From Bradyrhizobium sp. CCBAU 51765 (GTDB lineage: Bacteria > Pseudomonadota > Alphaproteobacteria > Rhizobiales > Xanthobacteraceae), in assembly GCF_015291725.1 (NCBI RefSeq), contig NZ_CP030038.1:7801001-7865000 (forward strand): DNA of 64,000 bases, written 5' to 3'. A model generated the notes under the pieces. That model searched no databases and was not told the DNA's origin. It saw only the letters and a program-made list of their open reading frames with translations. The translations under genes and the position numbers were made by a program. This document shows, one piece after another, positions 24,190 through 32,542 of this stretch; positions within the stretch are counted from its first letter, which is position 1; the number at the start of each line of letters is the position of its first letter.

Positions 24190-25938
24190 TCATGATTTGG
24201 CCACTCCGCCTTCGCTGACGATCTTGATCGGGGCCGGCGGCGTCGCGCGCGGCTGCAGCACCTGGGCGAGCACCTGCTCCTTGGGACCGAACGCCTGCAT
24301 GCGGCCGTCGCGCAGCACCAGGATCTGGTCGACCGCCTCGACGCCGATCGGGCGGTGCGCCACCACGACGACGATGGCACCGCGTTCGCGCGCGGCACGG
24401 ACGGCGCGGGTCAGCGCCTCGTCGCCTTCGGTGTCGAGGTTGGAGTTGGGCTCGTCGAGCACGACCAGGAACGGCCTGCCGTAGAGCGCGCGCGCCAGCG
24501 CCACGCGCTGCGCCTGGCCCGCGGAGAGCGCTGCGCCCTGCTCGCCCACCTGGGTATTGTAACCCTCGCGCATCTTGATGATCATGTCATGCACGCCGGC
24601 TTCTTTCGCAGCCGCGATGATGTCCTCGGAGGTCGCCTCGGGATCGAACCGGCTGATGTTCTGCGCGATGGTGCCGCCGAACAATTCGACGTCCTGCGGC
24701 AGATAGCCGATATGGCGGCCGAGCATATCGGACGACCATTGATCGAGCGCCGCCCCGTCGAGCCGTACCTTGCCGCGCACCGGCTGCCAGACCCCGACCA
24801 GCGCGCGGATCAATGACGACTTGCCGGAGCCGCTCGGGCCGATCACGCCGAGGCCGTTGCCTGCGGCGAGCGCGAAGGTGACGTCTTGCACCACGAGCCG
24901 CTGATCACCGGGCGGCACCATGGCGAGGCCTTCGACCGAGAGCCGGCTGGTGGGCGCCTGCAACTGGGTCGGCATCGCCTGCGCCGGCATCTGCTCCAGC
25001 AGGCGGGTGAGGCGGTGCCAGCTCTGTCGTGCGGCGACGAAGGATTTCCAATGCGCAATGGCGAGATCGACCGGAGCGAGCGCGCGGGCGGAGAGGATCG
25101 AGCCGGCGATGATGATGCCGGCCGTCGCCTCCTGGTGGATGACGAGATAGGCGCCGACCGCGAGCACGGCCGATTGCAGCATCATCCGCAGTACCTTTGC
25201 GACCGCGCCGAGACCGCCGGCGACGTCGCTCGCACGCTGATTGCCGGCGAGATATTTTTCGTTGGCTTCGCTCCAGCGCTGGTTCATCCGTCCGGCCATG
25301 CCCATCGACACCATCACCTCGGCGTTGCGGCGGCTGGTCTGGGCGAGATCGTTGCGCTGGGCGGCGAGCCCCATCGCCTCGCGTGCCGGCTGGCGGGACA
25401 TGAACTCGGTGACCAGCGTCAGGCCGACCAGGATGACGGCGCCGACCAGTGCGGTGACGCCGATCAGGACGTGGAAGGCGAAGCAGATGGCGAGATAAAG
25501 CGGCAGCCAGGGCAGGTCGAAGAACGCGCTCGGACCCATGCCGCCGAGGAAGGAACGGACGTTGTCGAGATCGCGCAGCGGCTGGAGGCCCTCGTTGCGG
25601 CTGCCGACTAGAAGCGGCAGGCGCACGATGGTGTCGAACACGCGCTTGTTGAGGGCCTCGTCGAGGGACGTACCGATCCGCCCCAGGATGCGGTTGCGAA
25701 TCATGTCGAGCACGCCCTGCGCCATGTAGAGGAAGCTGGCGAGGATGATGAGGCCGACCAGGGTCGGGATGCTGCGGCTCGGCAGCACCCGGTCGTAGAC
25801 CTCCAGCATGAAGATCGACCCGGTCAGATAGAGCAGGTTGATCATGCAGCTCATCAAGCCGACGCCGATGAATGCCGTGCGACAAGCGCGCAAGGCGTCA
25901 CCGAGCTCTGAACGGCGGACGCCAGGGATGGCTGCCAT
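24190..25938 (-). CDS. Type I secretion ABC permease/ATPase (PrtD family)
   Basis: Protein of 582 residues, a fused membrane domain (about residues 1-310, starting GVLMSCMINLLYLTGSIFMLEVYDRVLPSRS-like residues) and ATPase. Walker A GPSGSGKSS near 367, signature LSAGQAQRVALARAL, Walker B FLVVLDEPNSNLD. There is no N-terminal C39 or inactive peptidase domain, so it is PrtD-like, as used for RTX proteins, adhesins and proteases with an uncleaved C-terminal signal. The adhesin at 38405-42688 is a candidate cargo. No outer-membrane channel gene is adjacent. Confidence 0.92.
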   Translation of the reverse strand: MAAIPGVRRSELGDALRACRTAFIGVGLMSCMINLLYLTGSIFMLEVYDRVLPSRSIPTLVGLIILASFLYMAQGVLDMIRNRILGRIGTSLDEALNKRVFDTIVRLPLLVGSRNEGLQPLRDLDNVRSFLGGMGPSAFFDLPWLPLYLAICFAFHVLIGVTALVGAVILVGLTLVTEFMSRQPAREAMGLAAQRNDLAQTSRRNAEVMVSMGMAGRMNQRWSEANEKYLAGNQRASDVAGGLGAVAKVLRMMLQSAVLAVGAYLVIHQEATAGIIIAGSILSARALAPVDLAIAHWKSFVAARQSWHRLTRLLEQMPAQAMPTQLQAPTSRLSVEGLAMVPPGDQRLVVQDVTFALAAGNGLGVIGPSGSGKSSLIRALVGVWQPVRGKVRLDGAALDQWSSDMLGRHIGYLPQDVELFGGTIAQNISRFDPEATSEDIIAAAKEAGVHDMIIKMREGYNTQVGEQGAALSAGQAQRVALARALYGRPFLVVLDEPNSNLDTEGDEALTRAVRAARERGAIVVVVAHRPIGVEAVDQILVLRDGRMQAFGPKEQVLAQVLQPRATPPAPIKIVSEGGVAKS

Positions 25939-26292
25939 CAGTCTGATCTCTTTCGGCTAGGGGGCAAGGCCCCTGATTTCACGGGCAATTCAGGGTACTC
26001 GCCCCGGATTAACATCGCGTTCGCCCGGCGTCCAACGCAGCCGAGTTCATCCAGAGCCCTGATGGGCCACATCTACCCCTGATGGCCTCCCGCGCAAGTC
26101 CGGAATTTCACAGGCTTGCGGCTTTTTCTTGCAGGCTTTCAGTCTCTTCCGGGAAAATGGCGAGGCTGGAAGTTCCGGCCACCCGAATACGGGCTAAAGC
26201 GTGATGCGATTAGGATCAATCGTCATCGCGCTTTAGGTTGTTGTTTAAGCATGATCTTTTCGGAAACCGCTGCACACCTTTCCGGATCGTGC
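25939..26292. other. Promoter-side gap with a dispersed repeat
   Basis: 354 bases without a gene, between the divergently read type I transporter (start 25938) and the stop of the YeaQ-like gene. It holds a direct repeat (26057, 26077) and a rhizobial intergenic repeat (26195-26293), described separately. No small ORF with a ribosome site is seen. Confidence 0.7.
26057..26085. promoter_or_regulatory. Tandem CCCTGATGG direct repeat
   Basis: Two exact copies of CCCTGATGG at 26057-26065 and 26077-26085, exactly 20 bases apart (about two helix turns). They lie about 120 bases upstream of the type I secretion transporter start. Such spacing is usual for dimeric activators bound on one DNA face. 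No regulator can be named. Confidence 0.35.
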
Positions 26293-26293
26293 C
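26195..26293. repeat. Dispersed rhizobial intergenic repeat
   Basis: Two imperfect palindromes in series: AAAGCGTGATGCGATT against AATCGTCATCGCGCTTT (26195-26236), then GCATGATC...CGGAAA against TTTCCG-GATCGTGC (26249-26292). The sequence type (AGCATGATCTTTTCGGAAA) is one I recognise as widely repeated between genes in Bradyrhizobium and other Rhizobiales. Confidence 0.6.
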
Positions 26294-26562
26294 TAGAACC
26301 TGCCCCCGCCACGCACCAGGCGCACGACAACCAGCAGAATGACGGCGCCGATGGCGGAGTAGACGATTTCGGAGACGAGCCCTGTGCCGAGACGAATGCC
26401 GAGCTTCGGAAACAGGAAGCTCGCCACCAGCGCGCCGGCGATGCCGACCACGATGTCGCCGATGATTCCGAACCCGGTCCCGCGCACCACCTTGCCGGCG
26501 AGCCAGCCGGCGACCAGGCCGACGAACAGGATGACGAGCAGGCCTTCGTTGGAAATGTGCAT
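26293..26562 (-). CDS. GlsB/YeaQ/YmgE family membrane protein
   Basis: Protein of 89 residues with three hydrophobic helices: LLVILFVGLVAGWLAGKVV, a Gly-rich middle with GIIGDIVVGIAGALVASFL, and IVYSAIGAVILLVVVRLV. The Gly-Trp-x-A-G and GDI-VGI-GA pattern is the transglycosylase-associated/YeaQ family, a stress-related inner-membrane protein of unknown mechanism. It starts at MHISNEG; the frame upstream runs into the next gene's tail and is not used. Confidence 0.88.
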   Translation of the reverse strand: MHISNEGLLVILFVGLVAGWLAGKVVRGTGFGIIGDIVVGIAGALVASFLFPKLGIRLGTGLVSEIVYSAIGAVILLVVVRLVRGGGRF

Positions 26563-26669
26563 CAGTGCGGTCCCCTCTCCGTGAAGGGCGCCATGGAACG
26601 CGAACCGGGATGAATGAGGTGTGAATACTGGCGGCAGGGCTCGCGCAGCCAGACCCAACTCATCCGGGA

Positions 26670-27647
26670 CTATGACACTACGGTGACCGGCTCCGCCAGC
26701 ACGCATCTCGCCGCCCTGCCCGGTCCGACCTCGACATTCGCGGGCAATTGCTCCAGGCAGCGCGGCTCTGCGAGCTTGCAGCGGGGAGCGAAGGAGCAGT
26801 TGTGCGGCTTCTCCGCCAGCGAGGGCGGGGTGCCGGGAATGGTCTCCAGGCGGGCGCCGCGCTTGGCGCCGTGGATGGTCGAGGCGAGCAGGCCCTTGGC
26901 GTAGGGATGCACCGGCGAGCGGACGATGTCGCGAAGCGTGCCCTGCTCCACGATCTGGCCGGCATACATCACCGCGACGCGGTCGCAGATCTCGATGGCG
27001 ACGCCGATGTCGTGGGTGACGAAGATGACGGACATGCCGAACTCGCGCTGCAGCTCGCGCAGCAGCAGCAGGATCTGGATCTGCACGGTGGCATCGAGCG
27101 CGGTGGTCGGCTCGTCCGCCAGCAGGATCTTGGGACGGCAGGCGAGCGCGAGCGCGATCATCGCGCGCTGACGCATGCCGCCCGACATCTCGTGCGGATA
27201 GGCGTCGAGCCGGCGCTTCGCCGAGGGGATGCGCACGACCTCGAGCATTTCGAGCGCCCGCGCCCTTCCTTCCGCGAAACTCCTGCCTTCGTGGCGCACG
27301 ACGCTTTCTGCGATCTGCGCGCCGATGGTGTAGACCGGATCGAGCGCGAGCGCCGGCTCCTGGAAGATCATCGACACGGTCTGGCCGCGAAACGACGACA
27401 GCTCCTCGTCGTTCATGGCGAGCACGTCGCGGCCCAGCACGTTGACCGTGCCCGTGATCTGCGTGCGCTTCTTCGGCAGCAGCCGCATCAGCGCGCGCAG
27501 TGTCACGCTCTTGCCCGAACCGGACTCGCCGAGCAGGCCCAGCACCTCGCTGTTGCCGAGCGAGAGGCTGAGATCGTTCACGGCATAGACCGTGCGCTCG
27601 CCGGTGAAGCGGATGTTGAGGCCCGAGATCTCGACGAGTTTTGTCAT
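26670..27647 (-). CDS. Dipeptide-type ABC transporter ATP-binding protein (DppD-like)
   Basis: Protein of 325 residues: Walker A GESGSGKS, signature MSGGMRQRAMIALAL, Walker B ILLADEPTTALD, and the oligopeptide-transporter C-terminal Fe-S-like zone NCSFAPRCKLAEPRC. It powers uptake with the partner ATPase at 29250-30308. It is the last gene of the operon and its ATG overlaps the stop of the amidase by four bases (ATGA). Having the amidase and its small subunit between the two ATPase genes is unusual. Confidence 0.92.
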   Translation of the reverse strand: MTKLVEISGLNIRFTGERTVYAVNDLSLSLGNSEVLGLLGESGSGKSVTLRALMRLLPKKRTQITGTVNVLGRDVLAMNDEELSSFRGQTVSMIFQEPALALDPVYTIGAQIAESVVRHEGRSFAEGRARALEMLEVVRIPSAKRRLDAYPHEMSGGMRQRAMIALALACRPKILLADEPTTALDATVQIQILLLLRELQREFGMSVIFVTHDIGVAIEICDRVAVMYAGQIVEQGTLRDIVRSPVHPYAKGLLASTIHGAKRGARLETIPGTPPSLAEKPHNCSFAPRCKLAEPRCLEQLPANVEVGPGRAARCVLAEPVTVVS

Positions 27648-29059
27648 GACGGCAGTTTCGGCAATCGGTCGTGATAGTCGGTGGCGCGCTGGAAGGCGGC
27701 GCCGATGGTGAGCAAGGTCGCTTCGTCGAAGGAGCGGCCGATCAGCTGCATGCCGACGGGCAAGCCGGTTTTGGTGAAGCCCGAGGGCACGGTGAGCGAC
27801 GGCAGGCCCAGAAAATTCACCGGGCGGGTGAACAGCGTCAGCCGCTGCACCATGGCCGGCGCGCTCGGGCCGCCGCCGACATCGCTCTCCTCGATCGTCG
27901 GCGCCGGCACCGGCGAGGCTGGCGCGATCACCGCATCGACGCTTGCCGTCGCGGCATTGTGGGCCGCGAGCGCCGGGCCGCGCCAGCGCATCGCTTCGAG
28001 ATAGGTGATGGCGGGAACGGCGAGGCCGTTCTGGAGCCGCATCAGGACCTGCGCGCCATAATCCTGCGGACGCTCGATCATCCAGCGCTTGTGGAAGGCG
28101 GCGGCTTCCGCGGCGAGCACGAGCTGGCTCGCCGAGGACAATTGCCGCTGGTCCGGCAGCTCGACCTTGACGATGTCGGCACCCTCGCGCTTGAGCACTG
28201 CGATGGTCTCGTCCAGCACGCGCGCGACCTCGCTGTCGAGATCGTCGACATAGAAGGAGACCGGCACGCCGATCTTGAAGCCCTTGAGCGCGCCTTTGGT
28301 CGCCCCGACGTAATCCGACAGCGGCTCGTGGCTGCAGGTCGAATCGGCGGGATCGGGGCCGGCCATCAGCGCCAGCAACAGCGCGCAGTCCTCGGCAGTG
28401 CGGGCCAGCGGGCCGACGGTGTCGAGCGATTGCGACAGCGGCATCGCGCCGGCACGGCTGACGCGGCCCACCGTGGTCTTGAGGCCGGTGACGCCGCAGA
28501 AATGCGCGGGCATGCGGATCGAGCCGCCGGTATCCGAGCCGAGCGCCGCATAGGTCAGGCGCGCGGCGACCGCGGAGCCAGATCCGGATGACGACCCGCC
28601 GGTGATGTGGGCGACATTCCAGGGATTGCGCACCGGGCCGTAATGGGCGTTGTGCCCGGTCGGCCCATAGGCGAACTCGGCGAGATGCAGCGTGCCGAGG
28701 CGGACCTGGCCGGCGTCCTTCAACCGCTGCAAGGCCGTGGAGGTCACGGTCGGCACGAAGTCGCGGCGGATCAGCGAGCCACAGGTCGCGACGTGGCCCG
28801 CGTCGTAATACATATCCTTGTGCGCGAGCGGCACGCCGTGCAGCGGACCACGGACATTGCCCTTGGCAAGCTCGGCATCGGCTGCATCGGCCGCCTTCAA
28901 CGCAGCCTCCGCCTCGATCGACATGAAGGCATTGAGGTGCGGCTGCCACTGCGCGATGCGATGCAACAGCGCGCGCGTCACGTCATGCGAGGACAGCTGC
29001 TTCGTCGCGATCGCACGCGCGACCTCGGTCAGCGTCATCAATGCGGGTTCGGTGCTCAT
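27644..29059 (-). CDS. Amidase, GatA/AtzE-like
   Basis: Protein of 471 residues of the amidase-signature family: Lys81 in LAHKDMYY, Ser156 in the GGSSSGSG loop, nucleophile Ser180 in GSDTGGSIR. Its length and N-terminal form match GatA, AtzE and related hydrolases that need a small GatC-like partner. The gene just upstream encodes such a partner (see 29056-29253) and overlaps it by four bases; downstream it overlaps the ATPase gene by four bases. This places amide hydrolysis physically in an uptake operon. Substrate unknown. Start is MSTEPALMTL. Confidence 0.88.
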   Translation of the reverse strand: MSTEPALMTLTEVARAIATKQLSSHDVTRALLHRIAQWQPHLNAFMSIEAEAALKAADAADAELAKGNVRGPLHGVPLAHKDMYYDAGHVATCGSLIRRDFVPTVTSTALQRLKDAGQVRLGTLHLAEFAYGPTGHNAHYGPVRNPWNVAHITGGSSSGSGSAVAARLTYAALGSDTGGSIRMPAHFCGVTGLKTTVGRVSRAGAMPLSQSLDTVGPLARTAEDCALLLALMAGPDPADSTCSHEPLSDYVGATKGALKGFKIGVPVSFYVDDLDSEVARVLDETIAVLKREGADIVKVELPDQRQLSSASQLVLAAEAAAFHKRWMIERPQDYGAQVLMRLQNGLAVPAITYLEAMRWRGPALAAHNAATASVDAVIAPASPVPAPTIEESDVGGGPSAPAMVQRLTLFTRPVNFLGLPSLTVPSGFTKTGLPVGMQLIGRSFDEATLLTIGAAFQRATDYHDRLPKLPS

Positions 29060-29253
29060 TTCGACCCCTTCTGCGTCTGCGCGAGGACATAGCCGGCAGG
29101 CTCGAGGTCGAACGGCAGCGTGCCGGCAATGGCCGCGAAGCCCTCGAAGGCAGGTCCGATGGCATTGGAGATGCGGGTTGCGATCTCGTCGTCCACGGGC
29201 ACGCCTGCGACCAGCGCGATCGGCTTGATGTCTTTCGGTGTCGGTCTCGTCAT
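29056..29253 (-). CDS. AtzG/GatC-like small amidase subunit (DUF4089 type)
   Basis: Protein of 65 residues, MTRPTPKDIKPIALVAGVP... with DDEIATRISNAIGPAFEGFAAI and ending LPFDLEPAGYVLAQT. Helical body followed by the 'FDLEPAxxF'-like tail is the pattern of AtzG-like (DUF4089) subunits that wrap around and stabilise AtzE-type amidases. ATG with AGGGAGAAG upstream. It overlaps the stop of the DppF-like gene by four bases and its own stop overlaps the amidase start by four. Family assignment is from motif memory, so moderately sure; function as amidase partner is inferred from context. Confidence 0.65.
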   Translation of the reverse strand: MTRPTPKDIKPIALVAGVPVDDEIATRISNAIGPAFEGFAAIAGTLPFDLEPAGYVLAQTQKGSK

Positions 29254-30308
29254 ACAGTCTTCTCCCTGGGCGCGCGGCTGTGGCCTGAACCCGGTATCGC
29301 CATGTAGCACGCGGCCTCGTGGCCCATTCTATCGAGCGCGGTGAGCTTTGGTGTCGCGTTTGCGCAGAGCGGCTCCGCAAACGGACAACGGGTGTGGAAG
29401 CGGCAGCCCGGGGGCGGATCGATCGGATTGGGCGGATCGCCTGATATCGGCGGCGTCTCGGTGCGCTTGTCCGGGTCCGACGACGGCATCGCCGCGAGAA
29501 GGGCACGCGTGTAGGGGTGGGCAGGCGCGTCCCAGACCTGATCGACCGGGCCGAGCTCGACGACCTCGCCGAGATACATCACCAGCACGCGGTCCGAGAT
29601 GTAGCGGACCACGTTGAGGTCGTGGCTGATGAACAGATAGGTCAGGCCGAACTCGCGCTTGAGATCGGCCAGGAGATTGAGCACCTGCGCCTCGACGGAT
29701 TTGTCGAGCGCGGAGACGGCTTCATCCAGGATCACCAGCCGCGGCGACAGCGCCAGCGCCCGCGCGATGTTGACGCGTTGGCGCTGGCCGCCGGAGATCT
29801 CGTGCGGATAGCGGTTGGCGAAGGTTTCCGGACGCAGACCGACCTTGCCGAGCAGCTCGCGCGCGAGCGCGCGTGCCGTGGCGTCGGCCATGCCGTGCAC
29901 CTTGGGGCCGAAGGCGATCGATTCCTCGATGGTGAGGCGCGGATTGAGCGAGGCGTAGGAGTCCTGGAACACCATCTGCATGCCGCGGCGCAATTCGCGC
30001 AGGGTCAGCGATTGGCCAACGGTCCTGCCGTCATAGATGATGTCGCCGTCGTCGCGCGGCATCAGATGCATCAGCAGCCGCGCGGTGGTGGACTTGCCGC
30101 AGCCGGACTCGCCGACGATGCCGACGGTCTCGCCCTTGGCGACGGTGAACGAGACGTTGTCGACGGCGCGCACGGTACGCTTGGCGGCGAACGGCCCACC
30201 GCGCACCGGAAAATGCTTTGTCAGGCCGTTGACCTGAAGCAGCGGCTGCGCGACGCCGCCGACGTCCTCGACCGGCTCCAGCATTTCAACGGAGGCATTC
30301 TCGCTCAT
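29250..30308 (-). CDS. Dipeptide-type ABC transporter ATP-binding protein (DppF-like)
   Basis: Protein of 352 residues: Walker A GIVGESGCGKS, signature ISGGQRQRVNIARAL, Walker B LVILDEAVSALD (Glu-Ala in place of Glu-Pro), C-terminal oligopeptide zone CRFHTRCPFAEPLC. It pairs with the DppD-like ATPase. The gap to the permease gene before it is 185 bases and carries a REP-like palindrome, whereas the next three genes overlap. Confidence 0.92.
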   Translation of the reverse strand: MSENASVEMLEPVEDVGGVAQPLLQVNGLTKHFPVRGGPFAAKRTVRAVDNVSFTVAKGETVGIVGESGCGKSTTARLLMHLMPRDDGDIIYDGRTVGQSLTLRELRRGMQMVFQDSYASLNPRLTIEESIAFGPKVHGMADATARALARELLGKVGLRPETFANRYPHEISGGQRQRVNIARALALSPRLVILDEAVSALDKSVEAQVLNLLADLKREFGLTYLFISHDLNVVRYISDRVLVMYLGEVVELGPVDQVWDAPAHPYTRALLAAMPSSDPDKRTETPPISGDPPNPIDPPPGCRFHTRCPFAEPLCANATPKLTALDRMGHEAACYMAIPGSGHSRAPREKTV

Positions 30309-30321
30309 GGCCGCGATCTCC

Positions 30322-30451
30322 CACCTCTCCCCATCGGGGAGAGGTCGGCGCGCAGCGCCGGGTGAGGGGGCGCGGCAGACTCGGTGGAGCGTAACCCCTC
30401 ACCCGGATCGCATCTTTCGATGCGATCCGACCTCTCCCTACGGGAGAGGTG
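30322..30451. repeat. REP-like paired palindrome inside the ABC operon
   Basis: CACCTCTCCCCATCGGGGAGAGGT, then GCGCAGCGC and GGGTGAGGGG opposed to CCCCTCACCC, ending ACCTCTCCCTACGGGAGAGGT. Copies of this family are at 4690, 32370 and 46634. It lies between the second permease and the DppF-like ATPase gene. Confidence 0.75.
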
Positions 30452-30493
30452 TACGGAGGCCGACGCACCAGCTCGTATTCCCATCATCATTCG

Positions 30494-31396
30494 TCAGTTC
30501 CTGATGTCCATGGCGCTGCGCAGGCCGTCCGAGAGCAGGTTGAAGCAGATCGAGACCGCGAAGATCATCGCGCCCGGCAATGCTGCGACCCAGGGATTGA
30601 CGTAGATCGCGGTCCGCAGCGTGTTCAGCATCAGGCCCCATTCCGGCTCCGGCGGCTTGGTGCCGAGGCCGAGGAAGGAGAGACCGGCCGCCAGGATCAT
30701 CGAGACCGAGATCAGGCTCGTAGCATAGACGAAGATCGCACCGAGCACGTTGCCGAGGATGTGCACGCGCATGATGGTGAAGGGCCCGGCACCGGAGGCG
30801 CGCGCGGCCTCGACGAAATCCATGTTGCGCACGCCCGTCGTGACGCTCTCGGCGACGCGGGTGATCTGCGGCACGAACACCACCGTCAACGACACGATGG
30901 AGTTGAGGATCCCGGCCCCGAGCGCGCCGGAGATCGCGATCGCCAGCAGCACGGACGGAAAGGCATAGAACACGTCAACCGTGCGCATGATCGCGGTGTT
31001 GAGCTTGCCGCCGACATAGCCGGCAATGATGCCGAGCGAGGTGCCGATGCAGAAGGCGAGGATCACGGGCAGGATGCCGATGACCAGCGACAGCCGGCCG
31101 CCGTAGATCAGCCGCGCCAGCATGTCGCGGCCGAGCTCGTCGGTGCCGAGCGGATAGCCGGGCGTGCCGATATGGCGGAGGCGGCGGATCATCGAGCCCT
31201 TGTAGGGATCTTCGAGACCGAGCCATGGCGCAAGGACCGCGGAGAGGAAGATCAGCAGCAGCACCAGCGCGCAGGCCACGCTGACCTTGTCGCGCATGAT
31301 GCGGCGGCCGACCGTCGCCCAATAGCCGCGCGCCTTGGTCGCGGGCGCGGCCTGCAGCGCGGCTTCGGCGGTGGCGTGAAGCGGAAGCTCGCTCAT
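30494..31396 (-). CDS. Dipeptide-type ABC transporter permease (DppC-like)
   Basis: Protein of 300 residues with an N-terminal cytoplasmic tail, one helix near 40-60, and the transport domain with about five more helices. The EAA loop reads EAARASGAGPFTIMRVHILGN. LGTDELGRDMLARLIYGGRLSLVIG at about 95-118 is the typical DppC/OppC start of the permease domain. It forms the channel with the protein at 31400-32353. The gene starts three bases after the previous one ends. Confidence 0.9.
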   Translation of the reverse strand: MSELPLHATAEAALQAAPATKARGYWATVGRRIMRDKVSVACALVLLLIFLSAVLAPWLGLEDPYKGSMIRRLRHIGTPGYPLGTDELGRDMLARLIYGGRLSLVIGILPVILAFCIGTSLGIIAGYVGGKLNTAIMRTVDVFYAFPSVLLAIAISGALGAGILNSIVSLTVVFVPQITRVAESVTTGVRNMDFVEAARASGAGPFTIMRVHILGNVLGAIFVYATSLISVSMILAAGLSFLGLGTKPPEPEWGLMLNTLRTAIYVNPWVAALPGAMIFAVSICFNLLSDGLRSAMDIRN

Positions 31397-31399
31397 CTT

Positions 31400-32353
31400 C
31401 TAGCCCCGCTTGATGCGCGGGTCGATCGCGGCTTGGGCGATGTCGACCAGCAGATTGAGGAACACGAAGAACAGCGCGAGGATCAGGATCGTGCCTTGCA
31501 GCAGCGGCAGGTCACGCTGGAAGATTGCCGAGTTGAGCAGGAAGCCCGATCCCGGCCAGGAGAATACGGTCTCGATCAGGATCGAGCCGCCGAGCATGTA
31601 ACCGAGCTGAAGACCCATCACGGCAAGCGCGGTGGGCGCGGCATTCTTGACGACGTGGCGGAACACGCCGCGCTCGTGCAGGCCCTTGGCCCGCAAGGCT
31701 TCGACGAAGTCCTGCGAGAGAATGTCACCGGTGAGGGCACGCACCGTGCGGGTGACGATGCCCATGGGAATCACCGATGTCGTGATCGCCGGCAGCACCA
31801 GATATTTCAAATGCGCCCAGTCCCAGGCCCAGGAATTGGAGCCGCCGGGCCCGGCGCCGACCGCGGGCAGCCAGTTGAGCTGGACCGAGAAGATGATGAC
31901 GAGCAGCATGCCGAGCCAGTAATGCGGCACGGAGACGCCGGCAATTGCAAAGGACGTTGCGACCTTGTCGATCCAGGTCTCGCGAAAATAGCCGGCGATC
32001 AAGCCGAGCAGGATGCCCATCGTGAAGCCGATGATGGCCGCGGCAATCGCGAGCGTGACGGTGTTGCCGACCGCGCGCATGACCTCGGCCAGCACGGGGC
32101 GTCCGGTCGCGATGGAATTGCCGAGATCGCCATGGAGGGCACGAAGCAGCCAGAGGCCGAACTGCACCGGCAGCGGGCGATCGAAACCATAGGCGGCGCG
32201 AAGCTGCGCCGCGAGCTCCTGCGAGGCATCGGCCGGCAGCACCGCGACGAGCGGATCGCCCGGCGTAATGTGCACGAGCAGGAAGCACACCAGCGCCACG
32301 CTGATGACGATCGGGACGACATAGACGATGCGTCGGGCGATATAGGCGAGCAC
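31400..32353 (-). CDS. Dipeptide-type ABC transporter permease (DppB-like)
   Basis: Protein of 317 residues: start GTG (LAYIARRIVYVVPIVISVALVCF) with AGGAAGAAA upstream, as in most DppB proteins; the ATG further up lies in the repeat. HITPGDPLVAVLPADA, the EAA loop EALRAKGLHERGVFRHVVKNA and LGYMLGGSILIETVFSWPG are family marks. Six helices predicted. The operon order is binding protein, permease B, permease C, ATPase F, small subunit, amidase, ATPase D. Confidence 0.9.
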   Translation of the reverse strand: MLAYIARRIVYVVPIVISVALVCFLLVHITPGDPLVAVLPADASQELAAQLRAAYGFDRPLPVQFGLWLLRALHGDLGNSIATGRPVLAEVMRAVGNTVTLAIAAAIIGFTMGILLGLIAGYFRETWIDKVATSFAIAGVSVPHYWLGMLLVIIFSVQLNWLPAVGAGPGGSNSWAWDWAHLKYLVLPAITTSVIPMGIVTRTVRALTGDILSQDFVEALRAKGLHERGVFRHVVKNAAPTALAVMGLQLGYMLGGSILIETVFSWPGSGFLLNSAIFQRDLPLLQGTILILALFFVFLNLLVDIAQAAIDPRIKRG

Positions 32354-32369
32354 GTTGTTTCTTTCTTCC

Positions 32370-32523
32370 TTCTCCCCCTGTGGGAGAAGGTGGCGCGAGG
32401 CGCCGGATGAGGGGTTGTTTCCGCGGCTACAGCATTTCAAACGAGAGAGAGCCTCTCCGCGGAGAGAACCCCCTCACCCGGCTTCGCTGTCGCGAAGCCA
32501 CCCTCTCCCACAGGGGGAGAGGG
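32370..32523. repeat. REP-like paired palindrome inside the ABC operon
   Basis: TTCTCCCCCTGTGGGAGAA and CCCTCTCCCACAGGGGGAGAGGG form the ends, with GGATGAGGGG opposed to CCCCTCACCC. It separates the binding-protein gene from the permease genes. In other bacteria such hairpins protect the upstream transcript, so the binding protein may be made in excess; this is inference. Confidence 0.7.
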
Positions 32524-32542
32524 CGCACTGAGCAAGCTACGA

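Noticed and set aside
30449..32410. Open frame of 653 codons on the + strand
   Set aside because: Antisense to the two permease genes, Asp/Arg/His-rich and without hydrophobic or family features.
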